NCBI RefSeq assembly: GCF_027922165.1
Contig: NZ_BSFD01000005.1
Span: 44,938-108,937 of the forward strand
DNA: 64,000 nucleotides
Origin: Brevundimonas intermedia
GTDB taxonomy: Bacteria; Pseudomonadota; Alphaproteobacteria; Caulobacterales; Caulobacteraceae
Direction: 5' to 3'
This document shows positions 44,607 through 53,259 of this stretch, piece after piece. The notes below the pieces were generated by a model. That model had not been told where the DNA came from. It saw nothing but the letters and a program-made list of their open reading frames with translations, and did no database searches. Made by a program: the position numbers and the translations under genes. Each line of letters begins with the position of its first letter. The first letter of the stretch is position 1.

Positions 44607-44685
44607 ATTAGTATTGTCGAGACCACTTAGAACTGCCTCAAAACACTTTAAAACCGCCTCAATCTGCAAATGACTCGCAGGTTGG
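44577..44685. repeat. T-arm direct repeat downstream of tRNA-Arg
   Basis: TCGCAGGTTGG in the tRNA T arm (44577-44587) recurs exactly at 44675-44685. GTCGCCAAT from the tRNA end (44600-44608) recurs at 44726-44734. Between them AACTGCCTCAA (44631-44641) and AACCGCCTCAA (44652-44662) form a near repeat spaced 21 nt. These may be remains of an integration site at the tRNA, but no integrase gene is in view. Confidence 0.35.
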
Positions 44686-44786
44686 CATGGTCGGGTTGAG
44701 GTGTGTCAAATCGGGTCTACGGCGTGTCGCCAATGCGCCAGCAGCGGACATTGACGTCCAGCCGGCAAGCAGACACCCCTTCGGTC

Positions 44787-44984
44787 TTATGCCGCAGCGC
44801 TGCTATCCCGATAGAAGGCGGACCCGTCGGAGTGCCGATGATAGATCATGATCGTCATGATCGCAGCCAGCATGGGGGCGTGGCTCTCTTCCATGCGGTC
44901 GAAATCCAGCTGTCCCCGGTCTAGGGCGGCATGGACACGCCCGGCTGCAGAACTAGTCCTGCTGAGCGAAATCCGAGAAGGCAC
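44787..44984 (-). CDS. possible small protein or gene remnant
   Basis: This is a 65-residue frame whose second half reads like a natural protein (GRVHAALDRGQLDFDRMEES, then MLAAIMTIMIYHRHSDGSAF). It overlaps the 3' end of the broken gene at 44953-45300 by 32 nt, so it may be the next gene of a decayed operon or a relic. No family is recognised. Confidence 0.4.
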   Translation of the reverse strand: MPSRISLSRTSSAAGRVHAALDRGQLDFDRMEESHAPMLAAIMTIMIYHRHSDGSAFYRDSSAAA

Positions 44985-45300
44985 CCTGCTCGAGGATTGC
45001 CTCGTAGTCCGCCCCGATCCAGCGCGAGCCCTTCTTCTGGATGGGCCATTTCAGATTGCGGATCACGGACTCGGCCAGCGTGTCTTCATGATCGTGGTAG
45101 CGGTCCGGCCTTGGAGTCGAAGCGATTTGATCGATGATCGCGTTCAAGTCGGCCGCGAATGTCCCCGGCTCGGGTTCGTAGCAACCCGCCTCGCGATCCC
45201 ACTACATCTCCCAAGCGCTCGTGATGTGGCTAAGAGGCCTCAGTACGTCATGGTCGAGACTTTCGTTCGCGGCGGTTTCGGCGTCCTTGAAGTAGCTCAT
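44953..45300 (-). pseudogene. Hypothetical gene interrupted by an amber codon
   Basis: Reading the minus strand from ATG 45300, the frame gives MSYFKDAETAANESLDHDVL and continues to SHITSAWEM, then TAG, then without frame change WDREAGCYEPEPGTFAADLN and on to AILEQGAFSDFAQQD. The protein character is the same on both sides of the stop, so a single nonsense change (for example CAG to TAG) is the simplest explanation. A 64-residue fragment starting at 45147 (GTT-frame ATG) remains open. Total 116 codons. Family not recognised. It lies in the poor region between tRNA-Arg and the oxidase locus. Confidence 0.6.
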
Positions 45301-45507
45301 GGCGAAATCCTGCGAAATCTATGTCTTCGATATACTTTGGTGGCTCAGCCGGTAACAATGATATCAAGCCATAGCATTCGGCGCCCTACGTGAGGCTCCT
45401 GGGGGTGCGGCCTTTCGGCAGGCCGTCCGCCAGGAACCAAGGGCAGGTCAGAGCTTTCAAACCTGGGCGAAGGTTTGAGGGGCGCGACTGTTGGCGAAGA
45501 TTCGATC

Positions 45508-46230
45508 ATGACCCTGGCGCCGGTATGGACGCCCTATTGCGGGGCCGCGCCCGACCTCGGCGAGTGGCGCTGGAACCTGGATCCGATCCTGCTCTTGGTT
45601 CTGGCGGCGGCGACGGGCCTGATCGTGGTGCGGCTTCATGGACCGCGCCGCCTGTTCGGGCTGGCGGCGGTGGCCGTGCTGGCGGTGGGGTTCGTGTCGC
45701 CCCTCTGCGCGCTCAGTTCAGCCCTGTTTTCCGCGCGAACCGTGCACCACGTCCTGATGGTCGCGGTCGCCGCGCCCCTGCTGGCCTGGGCCCTGCCTGA
45801 ACGCCGGCAAGGTGCTCTCCTGCTCGCCACTGCGGTTCAGGCCCTGGTGTTCTGGGTCTGGCATGCGCCGGCCGCCTATTCGGCGGCCCTGTCGAACGAC
45901 CTCGTCTACTGGGTCATGCAGATCAGCCTGCTGGTCAGCGCGACCTGGTTCTGGGGCGAGGCGCGAGCGGCGTCGGCGCCCGCAGCCGTAGTCGCCCTGC
46001 TGGCCGCCATGCTGGCCATGGGGCTGCTCGGCGCCATCCTGACCTTCGCCGGCCAGTCGGTCTATGCGCCCCATGCTTATACGACCCTAGTCTGGGGGTT
46101 CACGCCGCTGGAGGATCAGCAGGCGGCGGGCCTGATTATGTGGGCGCCTGCATCGGCCCTCTATCTGTTTGCGGCCCTTGGGCGTCTGGGCGGGCTCCTG
46201 GGGTCTGACGTCGAGGCCCGAGCGGCGTGA
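45508..46230 (+). CDS. ctaG: cytochrome c oxidase assembly protein, CtaG/Caa3 type
   Basis: This 240-residue membrane protein of the Caa3_CtaG family (PF09678) has about seven transmembrane helices. Recognisable segments are MTLAPVWTPYCGAAP at the N-terminus, VHHVLMVAVAAPLLAW, FWVWHAPAAYSAAL and YTTLVWGFTPLEDQQAAGLI near the end. The family is required for assembly of caa3-type oxidases, probably copper delivery. ATG 45508 is chosen over 45475. It overlaps the next gene by 4 nt and opens the oxidase locus. Confidence 0.88.
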   Translation: MTLAPVWTPYCGAAPDLGEWRWNLDPILLLVLAAATGLIVVRLHGPRRLFGLAAVAVLAVGFVSPLCALSSALFSARTVHHVLMVAVAAPLLAWALPERRQGALLLATAVQALVFWVWHAPAAYSAALSNDLVYWVMQISLLVSATWFWGEARAASAPAAVVALLAAMLAMGLLGAILTFAGQSVYAPHAYTTLVWGFTPLEDQQAAGLIMWAPASALYLFAALGRLGGLLGSDVEARAA

Positions 46231-46946
46231 TCGAACGACTCTTCACGCAATTGCTGGAATGGGCGGCCGGGCACCATGACGAGGGGCGATACTCTCCTGT
46301 AGCCCTCCTGTTTCACTGGGTCATGGCGGCGCTGGTGATCTTCCAGCTGGGCTGGGGGTGGTGGATGGGGCGCCAGCCGGTGGGCGGGGCGATGATGGCT
46401 GCTTACGACCTGCACTTCGCGGTCGGGGTCCTGATGCTGATCCTGGTGATCGGCCGGCTGTCATGGCGCCTGCTCGCGCCCGATCTGATCAATGATGCGG
46501 ACAAGCCGGGGTGGGAGAGCATGGCCGCCCATGTCACTCACTATGTCTTCTACATCTGCCTGTTCGGCTTGCCGCTGTCGGGCTGGGCCATGATCTCGGC
46601 GACGGATCGGACGCGGCAGCTGGAGACGCTCGGCTTCATCAAATGGCCGCTTCTTCCGCTGCAGGATCTGTCGAACACCCAGCTATGGGCGATCGAGGCG
46701 GCGGCAGAGTGGATGCACTGGGGCTTGGTCCTGACCCTGCTGCTGATGATCCCGATCCACGCCGGCGCGGCGCTCAAGCACCATCTGATCGATAGGGACG
46801 ACGTGTTTCACGCGATGCTCCCGGTCGTGCCGCTGCGTCGACGGAAGCGGACCCGGTGGCAGCGGCGCTGGCGGGCGCTGGAGAAGCGGGTTGCGTCGAC
46901 AGCCAAAGGGCTATGGCGCGGGCTTCTGGGTCCGAAAGCGATTTGA
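46227..46946 (+). CDS. cytochrome b561 family protein
   Basis: This 239-residue membrane protein has four transmembrane helices with haem-ligand histidines in VALLFHWVMAAL, AYDLHFAVGVLM, MAAHVTHYVFYI and IPIHAGAALKHHL. It probably shuttles electrons between quinol and a periplasmic partner. The C-terminal 45 residues are strongly basic (PLRRRKRTRWQRRWRALEKR). It is coupled to ctaG by a 4-nt overlap. Its last 173 nt overlap the converging cytochrome c gene. Confidence 0.85.
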   Translation: MIERLFTQLLEWAAGHHDEGRYSPVALLFHWVMAALVIFQLGWGWWMGRQPVGGAMMAAYDLHFAVGVLMLILVIGRLSWRLLAPDLINDADKPGWESMAAHVTHYVFYICLFGLPLSGWAMISATDRTRQLETLGFIKWPLLPLQDLSNTQLWAIEAAAEWMHWGLVLTLLLMIPIHAGAALKHHLIDRDDVFHAMLPVVPLRRRKRTRWQRRWRALEKRVASTAKGLWRGLLGPKAI

Positions 46947-47538
46947 CGGCGGCGGCCATGACGCCGCGCGGGTCATTGCGTCGCTTGCCCGATTTCCAGC
47001 GCTCGATCTGCTCCAGCGTATAGGCGAAGGGCTGGCCGGCGATCTGGGGATTGCCGCCCTGGCCCGATCCCTGGCCTTCTGCGCCGTGGCAGGAGGCGCA
47101 GGCCACGATCCCGCGCGAGGCGTCGCCGTTGAGGTAGATTGCGGGCGCCGCGCCCGCCGACGCCTGCGCCGGGGGCGCAGGCAAGCCGGCGTAATAGGCC
47201 GCGACGTCGCGCCGCCCCTTCTGGTCCAGTCCCTTGGCGATACGAGTCATCGCATCGTCGGGGCGAAGGCCCGAGGCATAGTCTTCCATCTGTTTCTGCA
47301 GATAGCCGACATCCAGCCCCGCCAGACGCGGCGCCGCCACGCCGTCGCCGCCGCCGTCCAGTCCATGACATGTGAAACAGGCGCTGGCCGCGCCGCCGGC
47401 GCCGCCGCTCATCGCGATGATTTCGCCGCTCGCAGTGAAGGCGCGGTCGGTCTGGCCCGGCGTTGAGTCGCAGGCGGCCAGACAAGCGGGAAGACAAGCC
47501 AGCACGAACAGGGCGGAGAGGGGGGCGCGCACGGACAT
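46774..47538 (-). CDS. dihaem cytochrome c (c4-like) lipoprotein
   Basis: This 254-residue protein has a lipoprotein signal (LFVLACLPACLAACDSTPG) and two haem-binding motifs, CFTCH at about residue 54 and CASCH at about 147, in two cytochrome c domains as in c4. The second domain ends at about residue 214 (ALWLSTQP). The remaining 40 residues are alanine-, serine- and arginine-rich and lie entirely antisense to the cytochrome b561 gene. It probably feeds electrons to the oxidase. It is divergent from the next cytochrome c gene. Confidence 0.88.
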   Translation of the reverse strand: MSVRAPLSALFVLACLPACLAACDSTPGQTDRAFTASGEIIAMSGGAGGAASACFTCHGLDGGGDGVAAPRLAGLDVGYLQKQMEDYASGLRPDDAMTRIAKGLDQKGRRDVAAYYAGLPAPPAQASAGAAPAIYLNGDASRGIVACASCHGAEGQGSGQGGNPQIAGQPFAYTLEQIERWKSGKRRNDPRGVMAAAVKSLSDPEARAIALWLSTQPASPAPASAAATGSASVDAAARPGASRETRRPYRSDGA

Positions 47539-47650
47539 CGAACACCCGCTTATGGCGGAGGTTCCGAGACCCTGCCCGGCGAGGCCACGTGTCGCAGGCA
47601 GGAACCTTCACAACCAGCGTGGATTGGTCTGGCGAAGCTTAGGGGAGCGG

Positions 47651-48064
47651 ATGAGTTTTCGGACGACAGCCATGGCGAAGACGAGGGGGATGGCGTCCGG
47701 TCTGCTGGCGCCGGGCCTGTTGGCGTTCGCCTTGAGCGCCTGCGTGGACAAGGCCGATCTGCCCCGGCCCGTGGCCCAAGGAGACGCCGCGGAAGGCCTT
47801 GCGATCATCCGCGAGGTCGGTTGCGCCGCCTGCCACAAGATTCCAGGCGTCGCCTGGCCGGAAGGCCGGTCGGGCGGCGGTCTCGCCGGTTTCGGCGCCA
47901 AGCCGCTCATCGCCGGCCGATTGCCGAACCAGTCCGATGTTCTGGTGCAATGGCTGATCGACGCGCCCTCGCTGGACCCTGGAACCGCCATGCCGCCCAT
48001 GCCCCTGACACGAGACCAAGCCCGCGACGTCGCGGCCTATCTGTATACGCTCGATGAAGACTGA
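47651..48064 (+). CDS. monohaem cytochrome c lipoprotein
   Basis: This 137-residue protein starts at ATG 47651 with AGGGGAG just upstream; the frame is open much further upstream but that part overlaps the divergent gene. It has a lipoprotein signal (LAPGLLAFALSAC) and one haem motif CAACHKIPG, with a distal methionine in TAMPPMPLT. The last 11 nt overlap coxB. Its place at the head of the oxidase genes suggests it is an electron donor or an additional subunit. Confidence 0.88.
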   Translation: MSFRTTAMAKTRGMASGLLAPGLLAFALSACVDKADLPRPVAQGDAAEGLAIIREVGCAACHKIPGVAWPEGRSGGGLAGFGAKPLIAGRLPNQSDVLVQWLIDAPSLDPGTAMPPMPLTRDQARDVAAYLYTLDED

Positions 48065-49031
48065 ACCGACCCCCGGAACCGCCGGCTGGCCGCCGCCCGT
48101 GCTCGATCCCGCCGGGCCCTTCGCGGGCCCGATCCAGACCGTGGCCTGGGTGCTGTTCGTCATGGCGGCGGTGGTCATGGTCGTGGTGATGGTGGCGCTG
48201 GGCGTCGCCCTGTTCGGGCCACGCAAGTGGAAGCGGCGGGTCGGGGGCGAACGTCTGATATGGATCGCAGGTCTGGCCTTCCCGGTGGTCGTGCTGACGG
48301 GCCTGCTGATCTATGGCCTGACCACGACAGCGCGGGTGGCCGAGGCGCCCAAGCCTGGCGAGATGCGGGTGCGGGTCACCGGCGAGATGTGGTGGTGGCG
48401 GGTCGCCTATCTGGACGACCAGGGGCGCGAGATCCTTCAGGACGCCAATGAGGTGCATATCCCCGCCGGTCGCCCCGTGGTGTTCGAGCTGGAGAGCGCG
48501 GACGTGATCCACAGCTTCTGGGTCCCCCGCCTGGGCGGTAAGACCGACATGATCCCCGGACGTCGCAACTTCATGCGGCTCCAGGCCGACGCACCCGGAA
48601 CCTATGGCGGACAGTGCGCCGAATATTGCGGCGGGCCGCACGCCCTGATGGGCCTGGTGGTCGTGGCCCATGCGCCGAAAGACTATGCGGCCTGGCTGAG
48701 CAAGCAGGCCCGCCCGGCCGCCGCCGTGCCGTCTCCTCAGGAACCGCTGGCCTTGATCGCCCAGGGACGCAACGTCTTCAACGCCTCGGGCTGTGCGGCC
48801 TGCCACACCATCCGCGGGACTGAGGCGAATGGTCTGGCCGGGCCGGACCTGACACATGTGGGATCGCGCCAGACTCTTGGCGCGGGCATATTGCCCAATA
48901 ATCAGGGCACGATGGCGGGCTGGATTTCCGATAGCCAGGCTCTGAAGCCCGGCAATCGCATGCCGTCCTACCCCGTCCTGACGGGCCAGGATCTACGTGC
49001 CGTGTCCGCCTATCTGGAAAGCCTCAAATGA
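48054..49031 (+). CDS. coxB: cytochrome c oxidase subunit II, caa3 type
   Basis: This 325-residue protein has two N-terminal transmembrane helices and the CuA domain, with ligands visible in VIHSFWVPRLGGKTD and GQCAEYCGGPHALMGLVV (Cys, Glu, Cys, His, Met all present). A fused C-terminal cytochrome c domain has CAACHTIRG at about residue 248 and a distal methionine in GNRMPSYPVL. The fusion defines the caa3 type. It overlaps ctaD by 4 nt. Confidence 0.95.
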   Translation: MKTEPTPGTAGWPPPVLDPAGPFAGPIQTVAWVLFVMAAVVMVVVMVALGVALFGPRKWKRRVGGERLIWIAGLAFPVVVLTGLLIYGLTTTARVAEAPKPGEMRVRVTGEMWWWRVAYLDDQGREILQDANEVHIPAGRPVVFELESADVIHSFWVPRLGGKTDMIPGRRNFMRLQADAPGTYGGQCAEYCGGPHALMGLVVVAHAPKDYAAWLSKQARPAAAVPSPQEPLALIAQGRNVFNASGCAACHTIRGTEANGLAGPDLTHVGSRQTLGAGILPNNQGTMAGWISDSQALKPGNRMPSYPVLTGQDLRAVSAYLESLK

Positions 49032-51574
49032 GCGCCGATCCACGGTTCGATGCTGCGGTCTACGACCGCTTTCCCACGAACGACGACAGGCCTGAAGGCG
49101 AGCTGGAGCAGCTCGAACAGGCCTGGTGCGGACCGCGCAAGCCGTGGGAGTGGATCACGGCGATCAACAATAACTACGTCGGCGTCTATTACGTCGGGGC
49201 GGCCATGCTGTTTTTCGTGCTGGCGGGGGTGCTGGCCCTGCTGATGCGGACCCAACTGGCCCTCCCGATGACGGGCTTCCTGGCGCAGGAGACCTACAAC
49301 CAGATCTTCACCATGCACGGCACGGTGATGATGTTCCTGTTCGCGGTGCCGGCGGTCGAGGCCCTGGGCGTCCTGTTGCTGCCGCAGATGCTGGGTGCGC
49401 GGGATCTGCCTTTCCCGCGGCTCAGCGCCTATGCCTTTTGGGCCTATCTGATCGGGGGGCTGTGCTTCTTCGCCTCGCTGTTCTTCGGCCTGGCGCCGAA
49501 CGGCGGCTGGTTCATGTATCCGCCCCTGACCTCGACCACCTATTCGCCGGGGATCAACGCCGACTTCTGGCTGCTGGGCATCGGCTTCATCGAGATTTCG
49601 GCCATCGCCGGGGCCATCGAGATCATCGTCGGGGTTCTGAAGACCCGCGCGCCGGGCATGACCCTGGACAAGCTTCCGATCTTCGCCTGGGCCATGCTGA
49701 TCTTCGCCTGCATGATCATCATCGCCTTCCCGTCGATCATCCTGTCGACCCTGCTGCTGGAGTTGGAACGGGCGCTCGGCTGGCCCTTCTTCGATGCGGC
49801 CAAGGGCGGCGATCCCATGCTGTGGCAGCACCTGTTCTGGTTCTTCGGCCACCCGGAGGTCTACATCATCTTCCTGCCGGCGGCCGGGGCGATGTCGACC
49901 ATTATTCCCGCCGTCGCCCAGACGCGGTTGGTCGGCCATCGGCTGGTGGTGCTGGCCATGCTGGCGACCGGCTTCATCAGTTTCGGCGTCTGGTCGCACC
50001 ACATGTTCACCACGGGCATGCCGCAGATCTCGATCAACTATTTCAGCGCGGCCTCGATGGCCGTCAGCGTGCCGGCCGGCGTGCAGGTCTTCGCCTGGAT
50101 CGCCACCCTGGCGGCGGGCAGGATGCGGTTCAACACCCCCGGCCTGTTCGCGGTCGGCGGGCTGGTGATCTTCGTCATGGGCGGGCTGACGGGCGTCATG
50201 GTCGCCATGGTGCCGTTCGACTGGCAGGCCCACGACAGCTATTTCATCGTCGCCCACCTGCACTACGTGCTGATCGGCGGCATGGTCTTCCCCCTGTTCG
50301 CCGCCATCTACTACTGGACCCCCATGTCCAGCAGCCGGCCGCTGAGCGAGCGGTGGGGCAAGTGGATCTTCTGGCTGATGTTCATCGGTCACAACGTGAC
50401 CTTCCTGCCCATGCATCTGACCGGGCTGATGGGCATGCCGCGCCGGGTCTACACCTATCTGCCGGATCGGGGCTGGGAGCTTCCGAACATGATTTCGACG
50501 GTCGGCTCTTTCCTGTTTGGATTGGCCGTGCTGCTGTGGGCTGTCGACATGCTTCGCAATTTCCGTCCGTTCGGGAAGAAGGACGCGGGCAATGTCTTCA
50601 ATGGCCCGGGGTTGGAGTGGCTGCCGTCGGGCCGTTACTCGTTGCGGTCCATTCCCGTGATCAAGAGCCTGTATCCGGGATGGGATCAGCCCGATCTGGC
50701 GCGCGATGTTGAGGCTGGACGCTATTTCCTGCCGGGGGCGCCGCGCGGCCAACGCGAGACCATCGTCACCAGTCCAATCACCGCAGAGCCGCAGTATCTG
50801 CAAACCCTGCCACGGCCCTCAAGCTGGCACGTATGGGGCGCCGTTTTTACCGCCGGCTTCTTCCTGATCCTGACCATCCAGGCCTATGCGGCCTCCGTCA
50901 TCAGCGGCCTTCTGGCGATCTATTGCATCCTAAAATGGTGCTGGAGACTGGATCGCCCCAGCGGGCCGGCGAAGGTGGATGTCGGCGCCGGCGTGCGGTT
51001 GCCGACCTATGTCTCCGGCCCTAGCAGTCACGGCTGGTGGGCGATGGTCATCACCCTGATCGTCGGGGGCATGGTCGCGATCATGGCCTGTTTCTCCTAC
51101 ATCTTCCTGTGGAGCCGACGACCCGATCTGTGGCAGTCGCCGCCGGATCTGGGGTCGCTGCCCCTGACGTTGATCCTGCTGGCCGCTGCGGGCGTCGGCG
51201 GCTGGGCGGCGCAGGCTTCGCTGAAGCTGGACCGGCCGCGCAGCGCGGCGATCGCCGCCGTCCTGATGCTGGTTGCAAGTCTGGCGGCCGGCGGGGCCTT
51301 TGCGGCCGAAGCCTCGGCCTGGTGGAACTCAGGCCTGCGTCCCGACGCGTCCAGCCAGGGCGCGACCGTCTACGCCCTGCTGGCGTGGCAGGGACTGTTC
51401 GTGGGCATAGGTCTGCTGATGGGACCGTTCGCCCTGCTGCGGTGGCTGTTCGGGCTGGTGTCGCCCCGTCATCCCGCGACGTTCGAGCTGATCGCCCTGT
51501 TCCTGGCCTTCACGGCCGCTCAGGGGGCGGCGACGACCCTGTTGGTGCGTCTGTTCCCGGGCGTAACGGCATGA
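49028..51574 (+). CDS. ctaD: cytochrome c oxidase subunit I (I+III-type), unusual channel residues
   Basis: This 848-residue membrane protein is the catalytic subunit. The binuclear centre is intact: GHPEVY (residues 274-279, H275 and Y279), SHHMF for CuB, and haem ligands in TMHGTVMMF and VAHLHYVL. Against the Paracoccus numbering, D124 is kept as D126, but the D-channel asparagine N131 is S133, N199 is E198, and the K-channel lysine K354 is Q353; the E of GHPEVY (E278) is kept as E277. The extra 250 C-terminal residues hold about six more helices, as in subunit I+III fusions, though subunit III motifs are not clear. Confidence 0.92.
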   Translation: MSADPRFDAAVYDRFPTNDDRPEGELEQLEQAWCGPRKPWEWITAINNNYVGVYYVGAAMLFFVLAGVLALLMRTQLALPMTGFLAQETYNQIFTMHGTVMMFLFAVPAVEALGVLLLPQMLGARDLPFPRLSAYAFWAYLIGGLCFFASLFFGLAPNGGWFMYPPLTSTTYSPGINADFWLLGIGFIEISAIAGAIEIIVGVLKTRAPGMTLDKLPIFAWAMLIFACMIIIAFPSIILSTLLLELERALGWPFFDAAKGGDPMLWQHLFWFFGHPEVYIIFLPAAGAMSTIIPAVAQTRLVGHRLVVLAMLATGFISFGVWSHHMFTTGMPQISINYFSAASMAVSVPAGVQVFAWIATLAAGRMRFNTPGLFAVGGLVIFVMGGLTGVMVAMVPFDWQAHDSYFIVAHLHYVLIGGMVFPLFAAIYYWTPMSSSRPLSERWGKWIFWLMFIGHNVTFLPMHLTGLMGMPRRVYTYLPDRGWELPNMISTVGSFLFGLAVLLWAVDMLRNFRPFGKKDAGNVFNGPGLEWLPSGRYSLRSIPVIKSLYPGWDQPDLARDVEAGRYFLPGAPRGQRETIVTSPITAEPQYLQTLPRPSSWHVWGAVFTAGFFLILTIQAYAASVISGLLAIYCILKWCWRLDRPSGPAKVDVGAGVRLPTYVSGPSSHGWWAMVITLIVGGMVAIMACFSYIFLWSRRPDLWQSPPDLGSLPLTLILLAAAGVGGWAAQASLKLDRPRSAAIAAVLMLVASLAAGGAFAAEASAWWNSGLRPDASSQGATVYALLAWQGLFVGIGLLMGPFALLRWLFGLVSPRHPATFELIALFLAFTAAQGAATTLLVRLFPGVTA

Positions 51575-51879
51575 GGTTCTGGGCGCTGGCGACGGGCGGG
51601 CTGCTGGTCTGGGCCGCGCATTTTCTCGGCCTGTACCTTCTGGCCAGCGTCGCGGATGTGGCGCGGGATGACGCCGGGGCCTGGCGTGGGGCGGGGCTGG
51701 CCTTCAGCCTGGCTTGTCTGGTGGTCGCGGCCGGTCTGGGTCTGAACGCCTTTATCCGGTCGCGCGCGCGATCAGACGACGCCACGCACGGCTTCGGGCT
51801 CGCGCTTCAGGCCGGAGCGGCGGTAATCGGAGGCATAGGCGTCGTTTTCCAGACTATGGTGCTGCTGGCGCCGGCGTAA
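51571..51879 (+). CDS. small membrane protein of the oxidase locus
   Basis: This 102-residue protein has three predicted transmembrane helices (about 5-25, 42-60 and 76-99) and little else. It starts at ATG 51571, overlapping the ctaD stop by 4 nt, so it is translationally coupled. It could be a small oxidase subunit (IV-like) by position; no sequence signature proves this. It converges on the M23 peptidase gene. Confidence 0.7.
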   Translation: MRFWALATGGLLVWAAHFLGLYLLASVADVARDDAGAWRGAGLAFSLACLVVAAGLGLNAFIRSRARSDDATHGFGLALQAGAAVIGGIGVVFQTMVLLAPA

Positions 51880-51903
51880 ACCGGAGACAGGCCGCCGGTC
51901 TGA

Positions 51904-53259
51904 TCAGCCCTGAGCGGAGCGGAGACCGTTGGCCGAGGCCTGCTGCAGGGCCGGACGCTTCTGGCCGCCCGAGGCGATCACGCGGTCGATACGGGATTTC
52001 TCGGCCCGGAAGGCAGCCAGGTCGGCGCCGGACAATTCGGTGCCTTCCTGGGTGCGGACGCCGGCGGGATTGATCCGCTGGCCGTTGCGCCACAGTTCAT
52101 AGTGCAGGTGCGGGCCGGTCGAGGCGCCGGTCGAGCCGACATAGGCGACGACTTGGCCCTGGCTGACGCGCTGGCCGGCGCGGATGCCCGAGCCGTAGCG
52201 CGAAAGGTGGCCGTAACCACTCTCGAGGCCGTTGTTGTGGCGGATCCGCAGCCAGTTGCCGTAGCCGCCCCAGCGGCGCGCCTCGACCACCACGCCGTCG
52301 GCGGGGGCGACAACGGGCGTGCCGGTGCCGGCCGCGAAGTCGATGTCCTGGTGCATTTTCTTGTAGCCGGAGATCGGGTGGGTGCGGAAACCGAAGCCCG
52401 ACGAGACGCGGCGGAAATTCTGCAGCGGGGTGCGCATCATGGCTGAGCGCAGGTTCTTGCCCGAGGCGTCGAAGAACTGCGCCTCCTTGGCCCCGGCGGG
52501 CTTGAAACGATAGAAGGTCACGCCCCGCAGTTCCGCGTACATCAGATCGCCCACGCCGACGGTGCGACCGGCCTCGGTCACGTCGCGGTCGAAGACCATG
52601 GTGAACTCGTCCGACGCGCGGATATCGCGTTGCATATCGAACTTGGTCGCGAACAGGCGGCTGGCCGAGCGGACGATGGAGGCGGTGGCGCCCAGCTCGC
52701 GGGCGCTGGCGGACAGGGAGCGCTCGACTTCGCCCTTCAGGACGACGGTCTCGTGGGTGACCTTTTCTTCCAGCGAACGCAGGCGCAGGGCGCCGTCGAA
52801 GCTGCGCGACACGGTCAGTTGGCTGGCCGGGCCGGTGCGCATGGTCAGGCCGATGAGGCGGGCGTCGCCCCGGCCGTCACGCGGCTTGGCGATGGCGGTT
52901 TCGAAACGGAGACCGGCGCGGAGGTCGGCGAGGTCGAAGGCGTTGGCGACGGTGGCGGCGACGGCGCTGGCTTCTTCCGGCGCGACGCCGGTGCGGCGCA
53001 CGGCCTGCTCGAAGGTTTCGCCGCGACGAATCTGGACGGGGACGGCTTCCGGAGCGGTCATGCCGGCCGGAGCATTGGCGGCCGCAAAGGCCTGGGCTTC
53101 CATAGCGGCCATCTGGGCCGACGAGAGGACGGGAACTTCTTCCGCCTGAGCGGGTTGATAGACTCTGCCGGCGAGCAGGGCCACCGAGACGGCCGCAGCC
53201 GCCGTGACGACATGCGGTGCGAGACGCATCGGTTGGCGGCGTGGGTCGAACTGAGCCAT
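51904..53259 (-). CDS. M23 family peptidoglycan endopeptidase
   Basis: This 451-residue protein has an N-terminal hydrophobic segment (VVTAAAAVSVALLAGRVYQP) and a region of about 250 residues including VPVQIRRGETFEQAVRRTG, which resembles LysM or opacity-associated domains that position M23 enzymes on the wall. The catalytic LytM domain has zinc ligands in MHQDIDFAAGTGTPV and GPHLHYELWRNGQRINP. It cleaves peptide cross-links in the periplasm. The tail after about 400 is low-complexity. Confidence 0.93.
   Translation of the reverse strand: MAQFDPRRQPMRLAPHVVTAAAAVSVALLAGRVYQPAQAEEVPVLSSAQMAAMEAQAFAAANAPAGMTAPEAVPVQIRRGETFEQAVRRTGVAPEEASAVAATVANAFDLADLRAGLRFETAIAKPRDGRGDARLIGLTMRTGPASQLTVSRSFDGALRLRSLEEKVTHETVVLKGEVERSLSASARELGATASIVRSASRLFATKFDMQRDIRASDEFTMVFDRDVTEAGRTVGVGDLMYAELRGVTFYRFKPAGAKEAQFFDASGKNLRSAMMRTPLQNFRRVSSGFGFRTHPISGYKKMHQDIDFAAGTGTPVVAPADGVVVEARRWGGYGNWLRIRHNNGLESGYGHLSRYGSGIRAGQRVSQGQVVAYVGSTGASTGPHLHYELWRNGQRINPAGVRTQEGTELSGADLAAFRAEKSRIDRVIASGGQKRPALQQASANGLRSAQG

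Noticed and set aside
44848-45393. 181-codon open frame on the plus strand in the region after tRNA-Arg
   Set aside because: Its translation is rich in arginine, serine and isolated hydrophobic runs with no recognisable motif, and it is antisense to the more protein-like broken gene at 44953-45300.
49010-50803. Open frame of about 600 codons on the minus strand across ctaD
   Set aside because: It is the complement of a highly conserved oxidase gene, with a His/Gln/Arg/Asp-rich translation.
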